Shown here piece by piece: positions 27,427 to 37,215 of a DNA stretch of 64,000 nt. Under the pieces are notes generated by a model, which had not been told where the DNA came from, made no database searches, and saw only the letters and a program-made list of their open reading frames with translations. Both the position numbers and the translations under genes were made by a program. Each line of letters starts with the position of its first letter. Position 1 is the stretch's first letter. Origin of the DNA: Metabacillus lacus (lineage in GTDB: Bacteria > Bacillota > Bacilli > Bacillales > Bacillaceae); NCBI RefSeq assembly GCF_009674805.1, contig NZ_WKKI01000003.1, positions 124,001-188,000 of the forward strand. Direction: 5' to 3'.

Positions 27427-29076
27427 ATGCTGAATTGCCGTGATGAGATAATGGCGTTAACAAAACAGCTCGTTTCAGTTGAAAGTGTTGTGAATACGGG
27501 CGGAGAAAAAATGATTGCCCAGTTTATATACGGCAAGCTTTCTGCCTTTCCATATTTTCAGGAGAATCAAAGTCAGCTTGTCATTGAACAAACTTTTGCA
27601 GATGAGGTAGAGCGGCATAACGTCCTTGCCTATGTAAAGGGAAAGAAGGGAAACAGCAATAAAACCTTAATCCTGATGGGCCACATGGATACGGTTGGAA
27701 TAGAAGATTATACACAGTTGAAGGACAAAGCCTGCCATCCTGACGAACTAATGGAGGCATTAAAACAAGAAAGCTTGCCGGAGGATGTTGAACGGCATTT
27801 GAATTCCGGCGAATGGCTTTTTGGCAGGGGCATCTTGGATATGAAAAGCGGCCTTGCAAGCCATATCTATCTACTAAAATATTATTCTGAACATCCAGAA
27901 GAACTGGATGGCAACCTTGTATTCCTGGCAGAATGTGATGAAGAGGACGGATCACGCGGAATTTTGTCTGCACTGCATACGTTGAAAGACTGGAAGGAAC
28001 AACTGGGTTTTCATTACATTGGCGCCATTAACGCAGACTTTGTTTCGCCTCGCTTTGAGGGAGACAGCAACCGGTATATTTATAAAGGAACGGTTGGAAA
28101 GCTCCTTCCTTCCTTTTTCATTACAGGAGCTGAAACACATGTCGGATCATGCTTTGAAGGATTGGATCCGAACTTTGTCGCAGCAGAACTGACAAAACAG
28201 ATTAATTATAACCCCGAATTGTCCAATGAGGCTTTTGGGGAAAGCACTGTACCTCCTGTTTCTCTCAAGCTTACCGACCTGAAGCCTGGCTATACTGTCC
28301 AAACGGCACTGGCTTCTTATGTTTATTTTAATTTCTTTATCCATTCCTGGTCACCTAAGGAAGCAATGGAAAAACTGAGGGAGCAGGCTGTTATTGCCTT
28401 TCAGCGCTCACTTTCTATCTATAGGGAACGGGCGAAGCAGTTTTCGGCTTTAAGCGGAGAACCGCTGCAGAACCACCCATGGCAGGCAAGGGTCATGACT
28501 TATGAGGAAATGGACAGCCTGCTGGTTCAGGAGCATGGGGAGTCCTACCAGCTCTCTATGAATGCTTTTAAAGAATCTTTGCTGCTTGATACCTCTCTTG
28601 ATACCAGAATGTTTGCAGCAAGAACAGTGGAAGAAGCATGGAAATGGATGAAGGATAAAAGCCCTGCTATCATTATGTTTTACTCTTCTCTCTATTCCCC
28701 GAGAATAGAGCTGACAGAAAAAAACAGAGAGGAACAGGCGCTTCTGGAGGCGTTGGATACAGCTGTTGATATTGTCCAGCCCCATTATCAGCATAGCATT
28801 GTCACCCGCAATTTCTTCCCTTATATCTCTGATATGAGCTTTGTGGCTATCAGCGATGATGATGCAGGCCTGCAGGCTGTCATTCGCAACAATCCAGGCT
28901 GGGGATCAAAACATTTCGTAGACTATGAGGCAGTCCGCGACATTAATGTGCCCGTCATTAATGTAGGTCCATACGGTGTAGATGCCCATAAAAAGTATGA
29001 GAGAATGGAATTGAAATATTCACTGGAGATCGCACCAAACCTGACAAATACAATGATCAGGCAGCTGCTGGCTTAA
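27427..29076 (+). CDS. rocB: RocB-type M20 peptidase/amidohydrolase
   Basis: 549-residue M20-family metallohydrolase. Metal-site motifs are LILMGHMDTVG (about 79-89), GRGILDMKSGLASH (about 137) and ECDEEDGSRG (about 168). Length and sequence match RocB of Bacillus, associated with arginine utilisation; its precise substrate is not established. Here it stands outside any rocABCDEF cluster and is followed after 81 bp by pepT, another M20 enzyme. The start has AAAGGAGA upstream. Confidence 0.82.
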   Translation: MLNCRDEIMALTKQLVSVESVVNTGGEKMIAQFIYGKLSAFPYFQENQSQLVIEQTFADEVERHNVLAYVKGKKGNSNKTLILMGHMDTVGIEDYTQLKDKACHPDELMEALKQESLPEDVERHLNSGEWLFGRGILDMKSGLASHIYLLKYYSEHPEELDGNLVFLAECDEEDGSRGILSALHTLKDWKEQLGFHYIGAINADFVSPRFEGDSNRYIYKGTVGKLLPSFFITGAETHVGSCFEGLDPNFVAAELTKQINYNPELSNEAFGESTVPPVSLKLTDLKPGYTVQTALASYVYFNFFIHSWSPKEAMEKLREQAVIAFQRSLSIYRERAKQFSALSGEPLQNHPWQARVMTYEEMDSLLVQEHGESYQLSMNAFKESLLLDTSLDTRMFAARTVEEAWKWMKDKSPAIIMFYSSLYSPRIELTEKNREEQALLEALDTAVDIVQPHYQHSIVTRNFFPYISDMSFVAISDDDAGLQAVIRNNPGWGSKHFVDYEAVRDINVPVINVGPYGVDAHKKYERMELKYSLEIAPNLTNTMIRQLLA

Positions 29077-29157
29077 GAGTTTTTCTGCTGCAGAAATTCT
29101 TTTTCTGCAGCTTTTTTGATACAATTATTTACATACTTTGAGGGAGATGAAACAGAT

Positions 29158-30390
29158 ATGAAACAGGAGATACTTGAGAGATTTACAGCTTATGCCAAGA
29201 TTGACACACAGGCTGATGAAAACAGCACATCCTGCCCTTCCACCCCCGGCCAGCTGACATTGGCACATGTACTGGTTGAAGAGCTGAAGGCAATTGGAAT
29301 GGAAGAAGTGGAGATGGATGAGAATGGATATGTAATGGCTTCCCTTCCATCCAATACAGAAAAAGATGTTCCGGTGATTGGCTTTCTTGCTCACATTGAT
29401 ACTGCTACAGATTTCACTGGAAAGGGGGTAAATCCGCAGATAGTTAAAGACTATAACGGCGGTGATATCTTATTGAACGAAGCTCTGAAGGTAACACTGT
29501 CTCCGAAGGATTTTCCCAATCTCCAAAACTACCATGGACATACACTGATTACAACAGATGGAACTACTCTGCTCGGCGCTGACAATAAAGCAGGGATTAC
29601 GGAGATTATGACGGCCATGAATTATCTGCTGCAGCATCCGGACATACAGCATGGAAAAGTCCGTGTTGCGTTTACACCGGATGAAGAAATTGGGAGAGGC
29701 CCTCATAGATTTGATGTAGCCCGCTTTCAAGCTGCTTATGCCTACACAGTAGACGGCGGACCAATCGGTGAGCTGGAGTATGAGAGTTTTAATGCTGCCG
29801 CTGCCAAGATTACTGTTAAAGGCTCAAATGTTCATCCCGGAACAGCGAAGGATAAAATGATACATTCTGCCAAAATTGCCATGGATCTTCACAGCCGCCT
29901 GCCGGAAACAGAAGCTCCGGAATACACGGAAGGCTACGAGGGATTTTATCATCTTATCTCCTTTCAGGGAGATGTGGAACAAACAAAGCTCAGCTATATT
30001 ATCAGAGATTTTGACAAGAACGCCTTTCAAGACAGAAAGCAGACGCTGTTATCCATCGTAGATGAAATGCAGCAGCTTTACGGAAAAGAAGCCATCTTGA
30101 TAGAGATGCAGGATCAATATTTTAACATGAAAGAAAAAATTGAACCTGTGATTGAGATTGTGGAAATAGCCCATGAAGCAATGGTGAAACACGGTATTCA
30201 GCCGATCGTGAAACCCATCCGGGGCGGAACAGACGGCTCTCAGCTCTCCTATATGGGGCTGCCTACTCCCAACATTTTTACAGGCGGCGAAAACTTTCAT
30301 GGTAAATATGAGTTTATCTCGGTTGATAATATGGTTAAAGCAGTAGGAGTCATTACAGAAATTATTTCTTTAACAGAACAGAAAGCGTAG
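29158..30390 (+). CDS. pepT: Peptidase T (aminotripeptidase)
   Basis: 410-residue cytoplasmic M20B dizinc aminopeptidase that removes the N-terminal residue of tripeptides. Motifs: [12 protein letters not shown] (first His and Asp), [23 protein letters not shown] (catalytic Glu and metal Glu), [13 protein letters not shown] and [12 protein letters not shown]. The open frame extends upstream to 29116, but ATG 29158 gives the family N-terminus [18 protein letters not shown] and has GAGGGAG upstream. It sits directly after rocB and may share its transcript. Confidence 0.95.
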   Translation: MKQEILERFTAYAKIDTQADENSTSCPSTPGQLTLAHVLVEELKAIGMEEVEMDENGYVMASLPSNTEKDVPVIGFLAHIDTATDFTGKGVNPQIVKDYNGGDILLNEALKVTLSPKDFPNLQNYHGHTLITTDGTTLLGADNKAGITEIMTAMNYLLQHPDIQHGKVRVAFTPDEEIGRGPHRFDVARFQAAYAYTVDGGPIGELEYESFNAAAAKITVKGSNVHPGTAKDKMIHSAKIAMDLHSRLPETEAPEYTEGYEGFYHLISFQGDVEQTKLSYIIRDFDKNAFQDRKQTLLSIVDEMQQLYGKEAILIEMQDQYFNMKEKIEPVIEIVEIAHEAMVKHGIQPIVKPIRGGTDGSQLSYMGLPTPNIFTGGENFHGKYEFISVDNMVKAVGVITEIISLTEQKA

Positions 30391-30415
30391 CTCTTTGAGA
30401 GATAAAAACAGTAAA

Positions 30416-30450
30416 GAAGACGCCCTGCCCAAAAGCAGAGGCGTCTTTCT
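30416..30450 (+). terminator. Terminator of pepT
   Basis: AGAAGACGCC pairs with GGCGTCTTTCT across a 15-nt loop; T-rich tail. Confidence 0.65.
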
Positions 30451-30584
30451 ATTACGCTTTTTGCAGATTTCAAGCATTCACTCTCAGTTGATAGTCCATT
30501 CTCCTGCATACATCCCTACTATCACCCTGCATCTTATCATATTTTTGCTAACCTACCTTTTTTACTTTGGCAAAGCCTCAAAAC

Positions 30585-30634
30585 CAAAAAGCCGTTCCGT
30601 AAGATCCGCTATCAAACGGACTTCCGAAACGGCT
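30585..30634 (-). terminator. Terminator of katE
   Basis: On the minus strand AGCCGTTTCGGAAGTCCG pairs with CGGATCTTACGGAACGGCT, followed by TTTTTGGTTTT. It lies 9 bp after the katE stop. Confidence 0.8.
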
Positions 30635-30642
30635 CTCAATGG

Positions 30643-32685
30643 TTACACTACTTGGCGGTCCCAATGTCTGTGTGCAGTAATTGCTTCGATAAAACTCTCT
30701 GCAAAAGATGACCCATCCTCTTGAATCACAACACCAGGGCTTAAAATCATAGTATCTTCAAGGAGCTTTTTCCCTTCCTGTGTTGCACCGATTGCCTTAT
30801 AATGCATAAAGGCTTCATTTACGAAGTTAGAAGCTTCTGTTTTAAATTGCTTGTTTTCCCCTTTGCCTCCAACCGCGTAAAGGGCATCAAACAGAACAGC
30901 ATGGCTTGTTGAAAACGTAAAGTCAACTTGTAGTTCAGTACCGTCAGCTGCCGTGACATTTCCGAGCTGCGTGCTGACAATCGCAGTTTGAATTCCTTTG
31001 CTGTTCAGCTCAGACAATACCTGCTGCACTTCATCAGCTGAAAAGTCCTTATCAATCAGTACCCCGACTTTTCGTGTCTCAGGTTTTTTCACTTTATTTT
31101 CCTGACTGAGAGCAGGTGAGGATTTTGTTACCCCGCTTCCACCGGAAGTCGGAGGCACTGCCCCAATATTTTGAGCAAATGCGGCTGCTAGCTCAACATT
31201 TACGTTTGCGAACATATCAACAACCTGCTGTCGGACTGATTCGTTCATAACCTTTCCAAGCTCAAAGCTGAACGCTTCAATAATATGCTTCTTTTCAGGC
31301 TCACTCATGCTGTTCCAGAACAGGGCAGCCTGGGAAAAGTGATCCTTGAAGCTGTCGCTTCTTGCCCTGACTTTTCTTCCCTCTACCTTTTCCTGATAAT
31401 GCTGATACCCGCCCTGAGCAGGGCTTGCCGGAGCTGGTGTATTATTTGCAAGCGAATTTCTATGATAAGCCACCTGGCTCGTATTGATAGTCTGCCTGCT
31501 GTAGCCGTCACGCTGGTTATTATGAAACGGGCAGACAGGACGGTTAATCGGGAGCTCGTGAAAATTAGGACCGCCCAGTCGGATCAACTGTGTATCTGTG
31601 TAAGAAAACAATCTGCCCTGAAGCAGCGGATCATTGGAGAAATCAATGCCCGGCACAACATGGCCAGGATGAAAGGCCACTTGCTCTGTTTCAGCAAACA
31701 CATTCCCCACATTTCGGTTCAGTGTCATCTTCCCTATTATTTTCAACGGTATCTCTTCTTCAGGCCATAGCTTTGTTGCGTCTAATATATCAAAATCAAA
31801 GTTAAATTCATCTTCCTCTTCTATGATCTGAACACCCAGCTCGTACTCCGGATAGTCACCGTTCTCAATGGCTTCCCACAAATCTCTTCTATGAAAATCA
31901 GGGTCTTTTCCAGCTATTTTCTGAGCTTCATCCCAGACAAGCGAGTGAGTACCGAGAAGCGGCTTCCAGGTGAACTTCACAAATCTTGCTTTTCCTTCTT
32001 CATTTACAAATCTGAAGGCATGGACACCAAATCCCTCCATCATTCTTAAGCTTCTGGGAATGGCCCTGTCGGACATCGCCCACATCACCATATGAGCAGT
32101 TTCCTGGTTGTTTGCTACAAAATCCCAAAAAGTGTCGTGAGCTGCTGAAGCCTGAGGCATTTCATTATGAGGCTCGGGTTTTATGGAGTGAACAAGATCT
32201 GGAAATTTGATGGCATCCTGTATAAAGAAAACTGGAATGTTGTTGCCAACGAGGTCATAATTTCCTTCCTCTGTATAAAACTTGGTGGCAAAACCGCGTG
32301 CATCGCGTACAGTTTCCGCTGATCCCCGCGATCCGACAACCGTGGAAAAGCGCACAAATACCGGTGTCTTTACTGCAGGATCCTGGAGAAACTTCGCTTT
32401 TGTATATTCCTTCATGGACTCATACACTTGAAACTCGCCATGTGCTGCAAACCCTCTGGCATGCACAACTCGTTCCGGAATTCTTTCATGGTCAAAATGC
32501 GTCATTTTTTCTCTAAAGTGAAAATCTTCCATCAAGGTAGGCCCTCTTACGCCGGCTTTCAGCGAAAATTCATCTTCAGAAACCTTTACACCTTGATTGG
32601 TTGTCAGATGTTTGCCGGTATCGTCTGTACGGTACTGTTCAAGCTGTTCATTTTTACTGTTTTCATTCACAGGTTTTCCACTCAT
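30643..32685 (-). CDS. katE: Large-subunit (clade II) catalase KatE
   Basis: 680-residue haem catalase breaking down hydrogen peroxide. The active-site His lies in RVVHARGFAAHGEF (about residue 76), the distal Asn region is in YDLVGNNIPVFFIQDAIKFPD, and the proximal Tyr region is in RLFSYTDTQLIRLG (about 360). The last 150 residues form a DJ-1/PfpI-like domain beginning KVGVLIDKDFSADEV, which marks the large clade. Length matches B. subtilis KatE (686). A sigma-B-type promoter is found upstream, as for the general-stress catalase. Single-gene transcript with its own terminator. Confidence 0.95.
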   Translation of the reverse strand: MSGKPVNENSKNEQLEQYRTDDTGKHLTTNQGVKVSEDEFSLKAGVRGPTLMEDFHFREKMTHFDHERIPERVVHARGFAAHGEFQVYESMKEYTKAKFLQDPAVKTPVFVRFSTVVGSRGSAETVRDARGFATKFYTEEGNYDLVGNNIPVFFIQDAIKFPDLVHSIKPEPHNEMPQASAAHDTFWDFVANNQETAHMVMWAMSDRAIPRSLRMMEGFGVHAFRFVNEEGKARFVKFTWKPLLGTHSLVWDEAQKIAGKDPDFHRRDLWEAIENGDYPEYELGVQIIEEEDEFNFDFDILDATKLWPEEEIPLKIIGKMTLNRNVGNVFAETEQVAFHPGHVVPGIDFSNDPLLQGRLFSYTDTQLIRLGGPNFHELPINRPVCPFHNNQRDGYSRQTINTSQVAYHRNSLANNTPAPASPAQGGYQHYQEKVEGRKVRARSDSFKDHFSQAALFWNSMSEPEKKHIIEAFSFELGKVMNESVRQQVVDMFANVNVELAAAFAQNIGAVPPTSGGSGVTKSSPALSQENKVKKPETRKVGVLIDKDFSADEVQQVLSELNSKGIQTAIVSTQLGNVTAADGTELQVDFTFSTSHAVLFDALYAVGGKGENKQFKTEASNFVNEAFMHYKAIGATQEGKKLLEDTMILSPGVVIQEDGSSFAESFIEAITAHRHWDRQVV

Positions 32686-32724
32686 GCATGTTCACTCCCA
32701 TACTGAATATGTATCTTCCCTGCC

Positions 32725-32750
32725 ATACCCCTTTAGAAGTTCATTGAAAC
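32725..32750 (-). promoter_or_regulatory. Sigma-B-type promoter of katE
   Basis: Minus strand: -35 GTTTCA (32750-32745), 14-bp spacer, -10 GGGTAT (32730-32725). It matches the sigma-B consensus GTTTAA-N12-15-GGGTAT at 11 of 12 positions and lies 40 bp before the start codon. Confidence 0.8.
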
Positions 32751-32787
32751 TTGAAATACAGCATGCAGTCTCTTCCCATTCAAAAGT

Positions 32788-32835
32788 AAAAGCCGGACAA
32801 AGAGCTGCTGCAAAAACAGACTCTAATCCGGCTTT
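32788..32835 (-). terminator. Terminator of the betaine transporter gene
   Basis: AAAGCCGGA...TCCGGCTTT stem with a long inner loop, just past the stop at 32846; the minus-strand tail is TTTTACTTTTG. Confidence 0.6.
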
Positions 32836-32845
32836 CATGCGTTCC

Positions 32846-34399
32846 TTATTCAGTTTTCTCCTTGTTCGCTGCTTTTTCAAGCCGCTGAAAACGCCTTAAA
32901 TCTGCTTTACGGATTGGCAGAGGTTCCTTGGCGAGCAGCTTAATGATGGCAATCGTCAACAGCAAAAGAAGCAGCGTAAATGGCAGAGCTGCAACCAAAG
33001 ATGCTGTCTGCAGTGCTTCCAGTCCGCCTGCATACAGTAGAACTGCTGCAATTGCAGACATGAGGACACCCCAGACAATTTTAGCCAGCTGCGGCGGATG
33101 CATGCTGCCCCCGCTGGTCATGCTCGAAAGGATATAGGTTGCAGAATCTGCTGATGTAACCAGGAAGGTAAAGATCAGCAAAATCGATAGGATGGAGAGC
33201 AGTCCTGACATAGGCAGATGCTGATATGTCTGGAATAAGGCAGATGTTAAATCTGCATTTACCGCCTCTGCGATACCTGTATTGCGGTTCAGGTCATTCC
33301 AAAGCGCGGTACCGCCAAATGCGGCAATCCATATACAAGCGATCAGCGGCGGTATCACCATAACACCCATAATATATTCCCGGATTGTACGCCCCCTGGA
33401 AACACGCGCTACGAATGCACCGACGAACGGCGACCAGGCAATCGCCCATGCCCAATAAAAGATGGTCCAGTCCCTGACCCATGAAGAACCGGAGTATGGC
33501 TGAAGCCTTAAGCTGTACTGAATAAAGTTTGTAAAGTAATCCCCAAGAGCCAATGTGAACGTTTCAAGAATAAACACCGTCGGCCCTGTAACAAAGACAA
33601 AAAGCAGCAATCCAAGCGCCAGTCCCAGGTTAAGGTTGCTCAGATAACGGATTCCCTTTGTCAGCCCTGTGGAAGATGAAATCATATAGGCAATAAAAAC
33701 AACGAGAATAATCAGCATTTGAATACCTATTGAGTTACCAGTACCAAACACAACATTCAAGCCGCCGTTCATTTGGAGAACACCGAGCCCAAGAGAAGTT
33801 GCAATCCCCATAACTGTTGCAATCACAGAAAGAGAATCTATTGTATGTTTGACAACGGGTCTTTTTCCGACTACAGGTTCAAGAGCAGTCGATACAAGCC
33901 CATTTTTATTTTTTCGAAATTGAAGAAAGCCGATTACCAGTCCGACAATAGCGAACACAGACCACTGGCTGACTCCCCAGTGAAAGAAGGAATAGCCCAT
34001 TGCTGTCCGCGCTGCCTGCTGGCTTTCAGGTTCTATCGTTGAATAAGGTGTGGAGAAGAAGTGGCTCATTGGTTCTGCAACTCCCCAGAAAACCAATCCT
34101 GCTCCAAACCCTGCCGAAAACAGCATGCCTATCCAAGTGAAAAATGGAAATTCAGGACGCTCATTTTCTCCGCCAAGCCTGATTGCTCCATACTTGCTTA
34201 CCGCAAGACCTACAAGGAAAATAATTAATATAAATACCGCCAATAAGTAAAACCAGCCAAAATTCACAGTAGTAAAACCAAACAACTCGCCAGCTACGAC
34301 ACCAAATTGTTGAGGAGCAGCCGCCCCTAACAGCACCAAAAGCACAATGACCGCAGCTGACACAATAAATACTGGATTTTTCAAAATATCTTTTTTCAT
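32846..34399 (-). CDS. opuD: BCCT-family glycine betaine transporter (OpuD-like)
   Basis: 517-residue sodium-coupled betaine/choline/carnitine transporter with 12 membrane helices. The family signature is clear: WTIFYWAWAIAWSPFVG (about residue 305) followed by GAFVARVSRGRTIREY. The glycine-rich first half contains GFGAGLVFWGVAEP. Length is close to OpuD of B. subtilis (512). A consensus sigma-B promoter upstream fits an osmotic/general stress role. Substrate specificity (betaine versus choline or carnitine) cannot be settled from sequence alone. Confidence 0.88.
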   Translation of the reverse strand: MKKDILKNPVFIVSAAVIVLLVLLGAAAPQQFGVVAGELFGFTTVNFGWFYLLAVFILIIFLVGLAVSKYGAIRLGGENERPEFPFFTWIGMLFSAGFGAGLVFWGVAEPMSHFFSTPYSTIEPESQQAARTAMGYSFFHWGVSQWSVFAIVGLVIGFLQFRKNKNGLVSTALEPVVGKRPVVKHTIDSLSVIATVMGIATSLGLGVLQMNGGLNVVFGTGNSIGIQMLIILVVFIAYMISSSTGLTKGIRYLSNLNLGLALGLLLFVFVTGPTVFILETFTLALGDYFTNFIQYSLRLQPYSGSSWVRDWTIFYWAWAIAWSPFVGAFVARVSRGRTIREYIMGVMVIPPLIACIWIAAFGGTALWNDLNRNTGIAEAVNADLTSALFQTYQHLPMSGLLSILSILLIFTFLVTSADSATYILSSMTSGGSMHPPQLAKIVWGVLMSAIAAVLLYAGGLEALQTASLVAALPFTLLLLLLTIAIIKLLAKEPLPIRKADLRRFQRLEKAANKEKTE

Positions 34400-34431
34400 G
34401 TCAGCCCCCTAGAGTTTTTGTACCTCTTACC

Positions 34432-34457
34432 ATACCCATAAGTAATAATTATTAAAC
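34432..34457 (-). promoter_or_regulatory. Consensus sigma-B promoter of opuD
   Basis: Minus strand: -35 GTTTAA (34457-34452), exactly 14 bp, -10 GGGTAT (34437-34432). Both hexamers are perfect consensus; the start codon is 33 bp downstream. Confidence 0.85.
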
Positions 34458-34500
34458 TCGTCTTAAGTCGTGAAGCATTGCTGCTGCAGATTTTCTCCGT

Positions 34501-34525
34501 AAAAAGAGACAGCACAGGCTGTCTC
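34501..34525 (-). terminator. Terminator of the sucrose operon
   Basis: GAGACAGC (34506-34513) pairs with GCTGTCTC (34518-34525), followed on the minus strand by TTTTT. It lies 138 bp beyond the sacA stop, so a short 3' tail is transcribed. Confidence 0.7.
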
Positions 34526-34586
34526 AATTTGGAAAACAAACTCAATGAAAAATGAGCTTGTTAAAGGTTTTTCAGTATAGTTTGAC

Positions 34587-34652
34587 TTAATAATCGGGTT
34601 GTATTTTCATTTCAACCGCTTCGCTTTCCGGAAGACCGCCGCTGTGGTACAT
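34587..34652 (-). CDS. Possible 21-residue peptide at the end of the sucrose operon
   Basis: ATG at 34652 with AAAAGGGGCGGC directly upstream; the reading is MYHSGGLPESEAVEMKIQPDY. It lies 10 bp after sacA and before the terminator. It could equally be read as decayed coding sequence. Very small, so weakly supported. Confidence 0.2.
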   Translation of the reverse strand: MYHSGGLPESEAVEMKIQPDY

Positions 34653-34662
34653 GCCGCCCCTT

Positions 34663-36102
34663 TTAAGCCAGATTCCATTTTAACAAACGAAACTCCGCTG
34701 ACGTTTCTGCACCGAAATAGATGGTGTCATTATCGGGATGAGGATAAAATCGCGCCGTAAAGGTATGTTCTCCTCCGTTTACAAAAATCTCTACAGATGA
34801 TGTATCAAGATACACATGGAGGGAAGATAGGTTGTCCACTTTACACTGGCGGTTTTCTGTTATCCCGCTCACATAGCTTTCCCTCTCCAGTGTGAGCAGC
34901 TTTTGTTCAGGAGAGTATACGAGCCGCGCAGCTCCCCCAAAACAAATGTCAAACCATCCTTCAGTCTCCACATTTTCCAGCAGCAATTCAACAGACTTTC
35001 CTGAAACCCCTGAAATTTTCACATCTTTTTCAGTCAGCTTGACCTGCTGTACAGACGCATCCCCAGTCCGAAGAAGCTTAAGCTCCTCAACAGGCAGCTG
35101 ATACACCTTAGAATCAATCATCTTTAACTCCCGGGGAATGGTCATATTATGAAGCCATTTGTGCTTGATAGTCGGGTGCTCCTGTTCATCCTGATCTGGA
35201 ACACTCATCCAGGCAAACATCAGCCGTCTCCCCTTGGAGTCCAAGGTTGTTTGCGGCGCATAAAAATCAAAGCCCCGGTCAAGCTCTTCAAAATCACCAT
35301 GATCGTAAGTTCCGGATTCACTGTGGAAGGTTCCGGTTACATAGCCGGCCTGATACACATTTTGATAGTGTATTCCCTGCGGCTCCAGGCCTTGCGGAGA
35401 GAAAACAAGCACATCGCTGCCGTCAAGGCTGAACAGGTCAGGACATTCAAACATGTACCCGAAGTCACTCAGTTTTCCACTTCCGCCTCCTGCCAGTATG
35501 CCTTTATGGTTCCATTCCAGCAGGTTGTCCGATTCCAGCAGGGCAACAGCACCTTTTAAGTCTTCTGTCTGGGCGCCGACCACCATAAGATATTTATCTC
35601 CGTCCTTCCACACCTTAGGATCTCTAAAGTGAGGGGTATAGCCATCCGGCAGCTTCACGACGGGACCCCTTTTCTCAAAGTGAATACCGTCTTCTGATAC
35701 AGCCAGACACTGATATGTCTCACGATTTCCCTGATCATCTTTCACATTGCCTGTATAAAAAGCAAATAGATTTCCTTCATGCTCAATGGCACTTCCGGAA
35801 TAGCAGCCGTTCTTTTCATATTCTTCTGACGGTGTCAGCGCGATCTCTTCGTGCGTCCAGTTCACAAGATCCACTGATGAGTAGTGGCCCCAGAACTTTG
35901 CTCCATGATCTGTTTTAAACGGCATCCATTGGTAAAATAAATGATACTTGCCGCCCCATTCGATAAAACCGTTGGGATCATTGAGGAGCCCGACCGGGGG
36001 CATAATGTGATACTGCAGCCGGTAAGGATCCTGCTCCACAATACTCTTATTCTTTTCTTCTTCTTGTTTGGCCTGCATTCTGAGCTGTTGGTCTTTAGAC
36101 AT
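34663..36102 (-). CDS. sacA: Sucrose-6-phosphate hydrolase (GH32)
   Basis: 479-residue cytoplasmic invertase that splits PTS-delivered sucrose-6-phosphate into glucose-6-phosphate and fructose. GH32 landmarks: nucleophile Asp in GLLNDPNGFIEW (about 42), the transition-state RDP in HFRDPKVW (about 162), and the acid/base Glu in YMFECPDLF (about 218). A five-bladed propeller is followed by a beta-sandwich from about 350. Its ribosome binding site lies inside the end of scrK (2-bp gap). Last gene of the sucrose operon. Confidence 0.95.
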   Translation of the reverse strand: MSKDQQLRMQAKQEEEKNKSIVEQDPYRLQYHIMPPVGLLNDPNGFIEWGGKYHLFYQWMPFKTDHGAKFWGHYSSVDLVNWTHEEIALTPSEEYEKNGCYSGSAIEHEGNLFAFYTGNVKDDQGNRETYQCLAVSEDGIHFEKRGPVVKLPDGYTPHFRDPKVWKDGDKYLMVVGAQTEDLKGAVALLESDNLLEWNHKGILAGGGSGKLSDFGYMFECPDLFSLDGSDVLVFSPQGLEPQGIHYQNVYQAGYVTGTFHSESGTYDHGDFEELDRGFDFYAPQTTLDSKGRRLMFAWMSVPDQDEQEHPTIKHKWLHNMTIPRELKMIDSKVYQLPVEELKLLRTGDASVQQVKLTEKDVKISGVSGKSVELLLENVETEGWFDICFGGAARLVYSPEQKLLTLERESYVSGITENRQCKVDNLSSLHVYLDTSSVEIFVNGGEHTFTARFYPHPDNDTIYFGAETSAEFRLLKWNLA

Positions 36103-36104
36103 GG

Positions 36105-37061
36105 CTATTCCCCTTTTTCCCGAAGTCTTTCCTGCACTTCTTCAAGCGTCGGCAATGCAGTCATGGCCCCTTTTGTAGAGGCTGCAAGCGCTCCGGAAAC
36201 CGCTGCAAAGGCAGCCATCTCAGCTGCTTGAGCAGTATCAAGCTCTCCGATAGGCCCCTCATGCTTGTCCAGAGAGTAGAGCATACCTGAAACAAACGCA
36301 TCGCCTGCCCCAGTCGTATCGACCGCATCCACCTTCATTGCAGGAACATGCCTGCTTCCTGCTGAAGTGTACACATAGCTGCCTTTTGCTCCCAGAGTAA
36401 CAACAATCAATGGAATGTTATAGCTGCGAAGTATGTTCACGCCGCTTTCAATATCACTTTCTCCTGTAAGAAATTCCAGCTCTTCTTCAGAGATTTTCAG
36501 GAAGTCAGCAGCACTCATCATCGACAGGATTGTTTTCTTGGCAGTTTCTTTACTGTCCCACAGACCCAACCGGAGATTAGGGTCATAGGAGATGAGCATT
36601 CCGTTCTTTTTAGCCAGCTCAACCGCCCTTTGCGTAGCCTCTTTTGCCGGGCTGGAGATCATAGAAATTGATCCAATATGCAATATTTTATGCTGTGACA
36701 GGCGTTTTTCATTAATTTCATCACTGTGCAGAAAGCGGTCTGCACTGGGATCTATATAAAAATCAAAGCTTCTTTCTCCTTCGGCGCCATTTGTAACAAA
36801 AACCACTCCTGTACGAATGTCTTCTGCCAAAAACATCTGGTCAGTATCAACACCATATTCAGTCAGAGTCTTCTTCAAAAATGTGCCCAGCACATCCTTT
36901 CCTACCTTGCCGATAAAAGAAGACTGTGTTCCAAGCCGGGCCAGCCCCACCGCTACATTGGCGGGAGCACCGCCGGGACTTTTTTGGTATGAGGTATTCT
37001 CCTCATCTAAAGGGATAAAGTCTATTAATGCTTCTCCCAAAGAAATGACACCTTTTTTCAA
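36105..37061 (-). CDS. scrK: Fructokinase (PfkB family)
   Basis: 318-residue ribokinase-family sugar kinase that phosphorylates the fructose released by SacA. N-terminal signature GGAPANVAVGLARLG (about 30-44), and C-terminal signature DTTGAGDAFVSGML (about 255) with the catalytic Asp. The start is TTG at 37061 with GGAGGAG upstream. It lies between the PTS permease (154 bp upstream) and sacA in the sucrose operon, which settles the sugar specificity by context. Confidence 0.92.
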   Translation of the reverse strand: MKKGVISLGEALIDFIPLDEENTSYQKSPGGAPANVAVGLARLGTQSSFIGKVGKDVLGTFLKKTLTEYGVDTDQMFLAEDIRTGVVFVTNGAEGERSFDFYIDPSADRFLHSDEINEKRLSQHKILHIGSISMISSPAKEATQRAVELAKKNGMLISYDPNLRLGLWDSKETAKKTILSMMSAADFLKISEEELEFLTGESDIESGVNILRSYNIPLIVVTLGAKGSYVYTSAGSRHVPAMKVDAVDTTGAGDAFVSGMLYSLDKHEGPIGELDTAQAAEMAAFAAVSGALAASTKGAMTALPTLEEVQERLREKGE

Positions 37062-37215
37062 TATCTTCTCCTCCAGTCCTGTTTATATCAAAAACTATAC
37101 AGCTCCTAACAGCAAATTGAAAGCTCACTTTCGCTGACAGCAGCTGCATTCCCTTATAACTACTCGTGAAAAGGGAAAAGCTCCGCCAGCCCAAGACTGG
37201 CAGAGCCAAATATCT

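Noticed and set aside
32692-32880. Minus-strand 62-codon frame between katE and opuD
   Set aside because: It overlaps the opuD 3' end and terminator hairpin and the katE promoter; no start signal.
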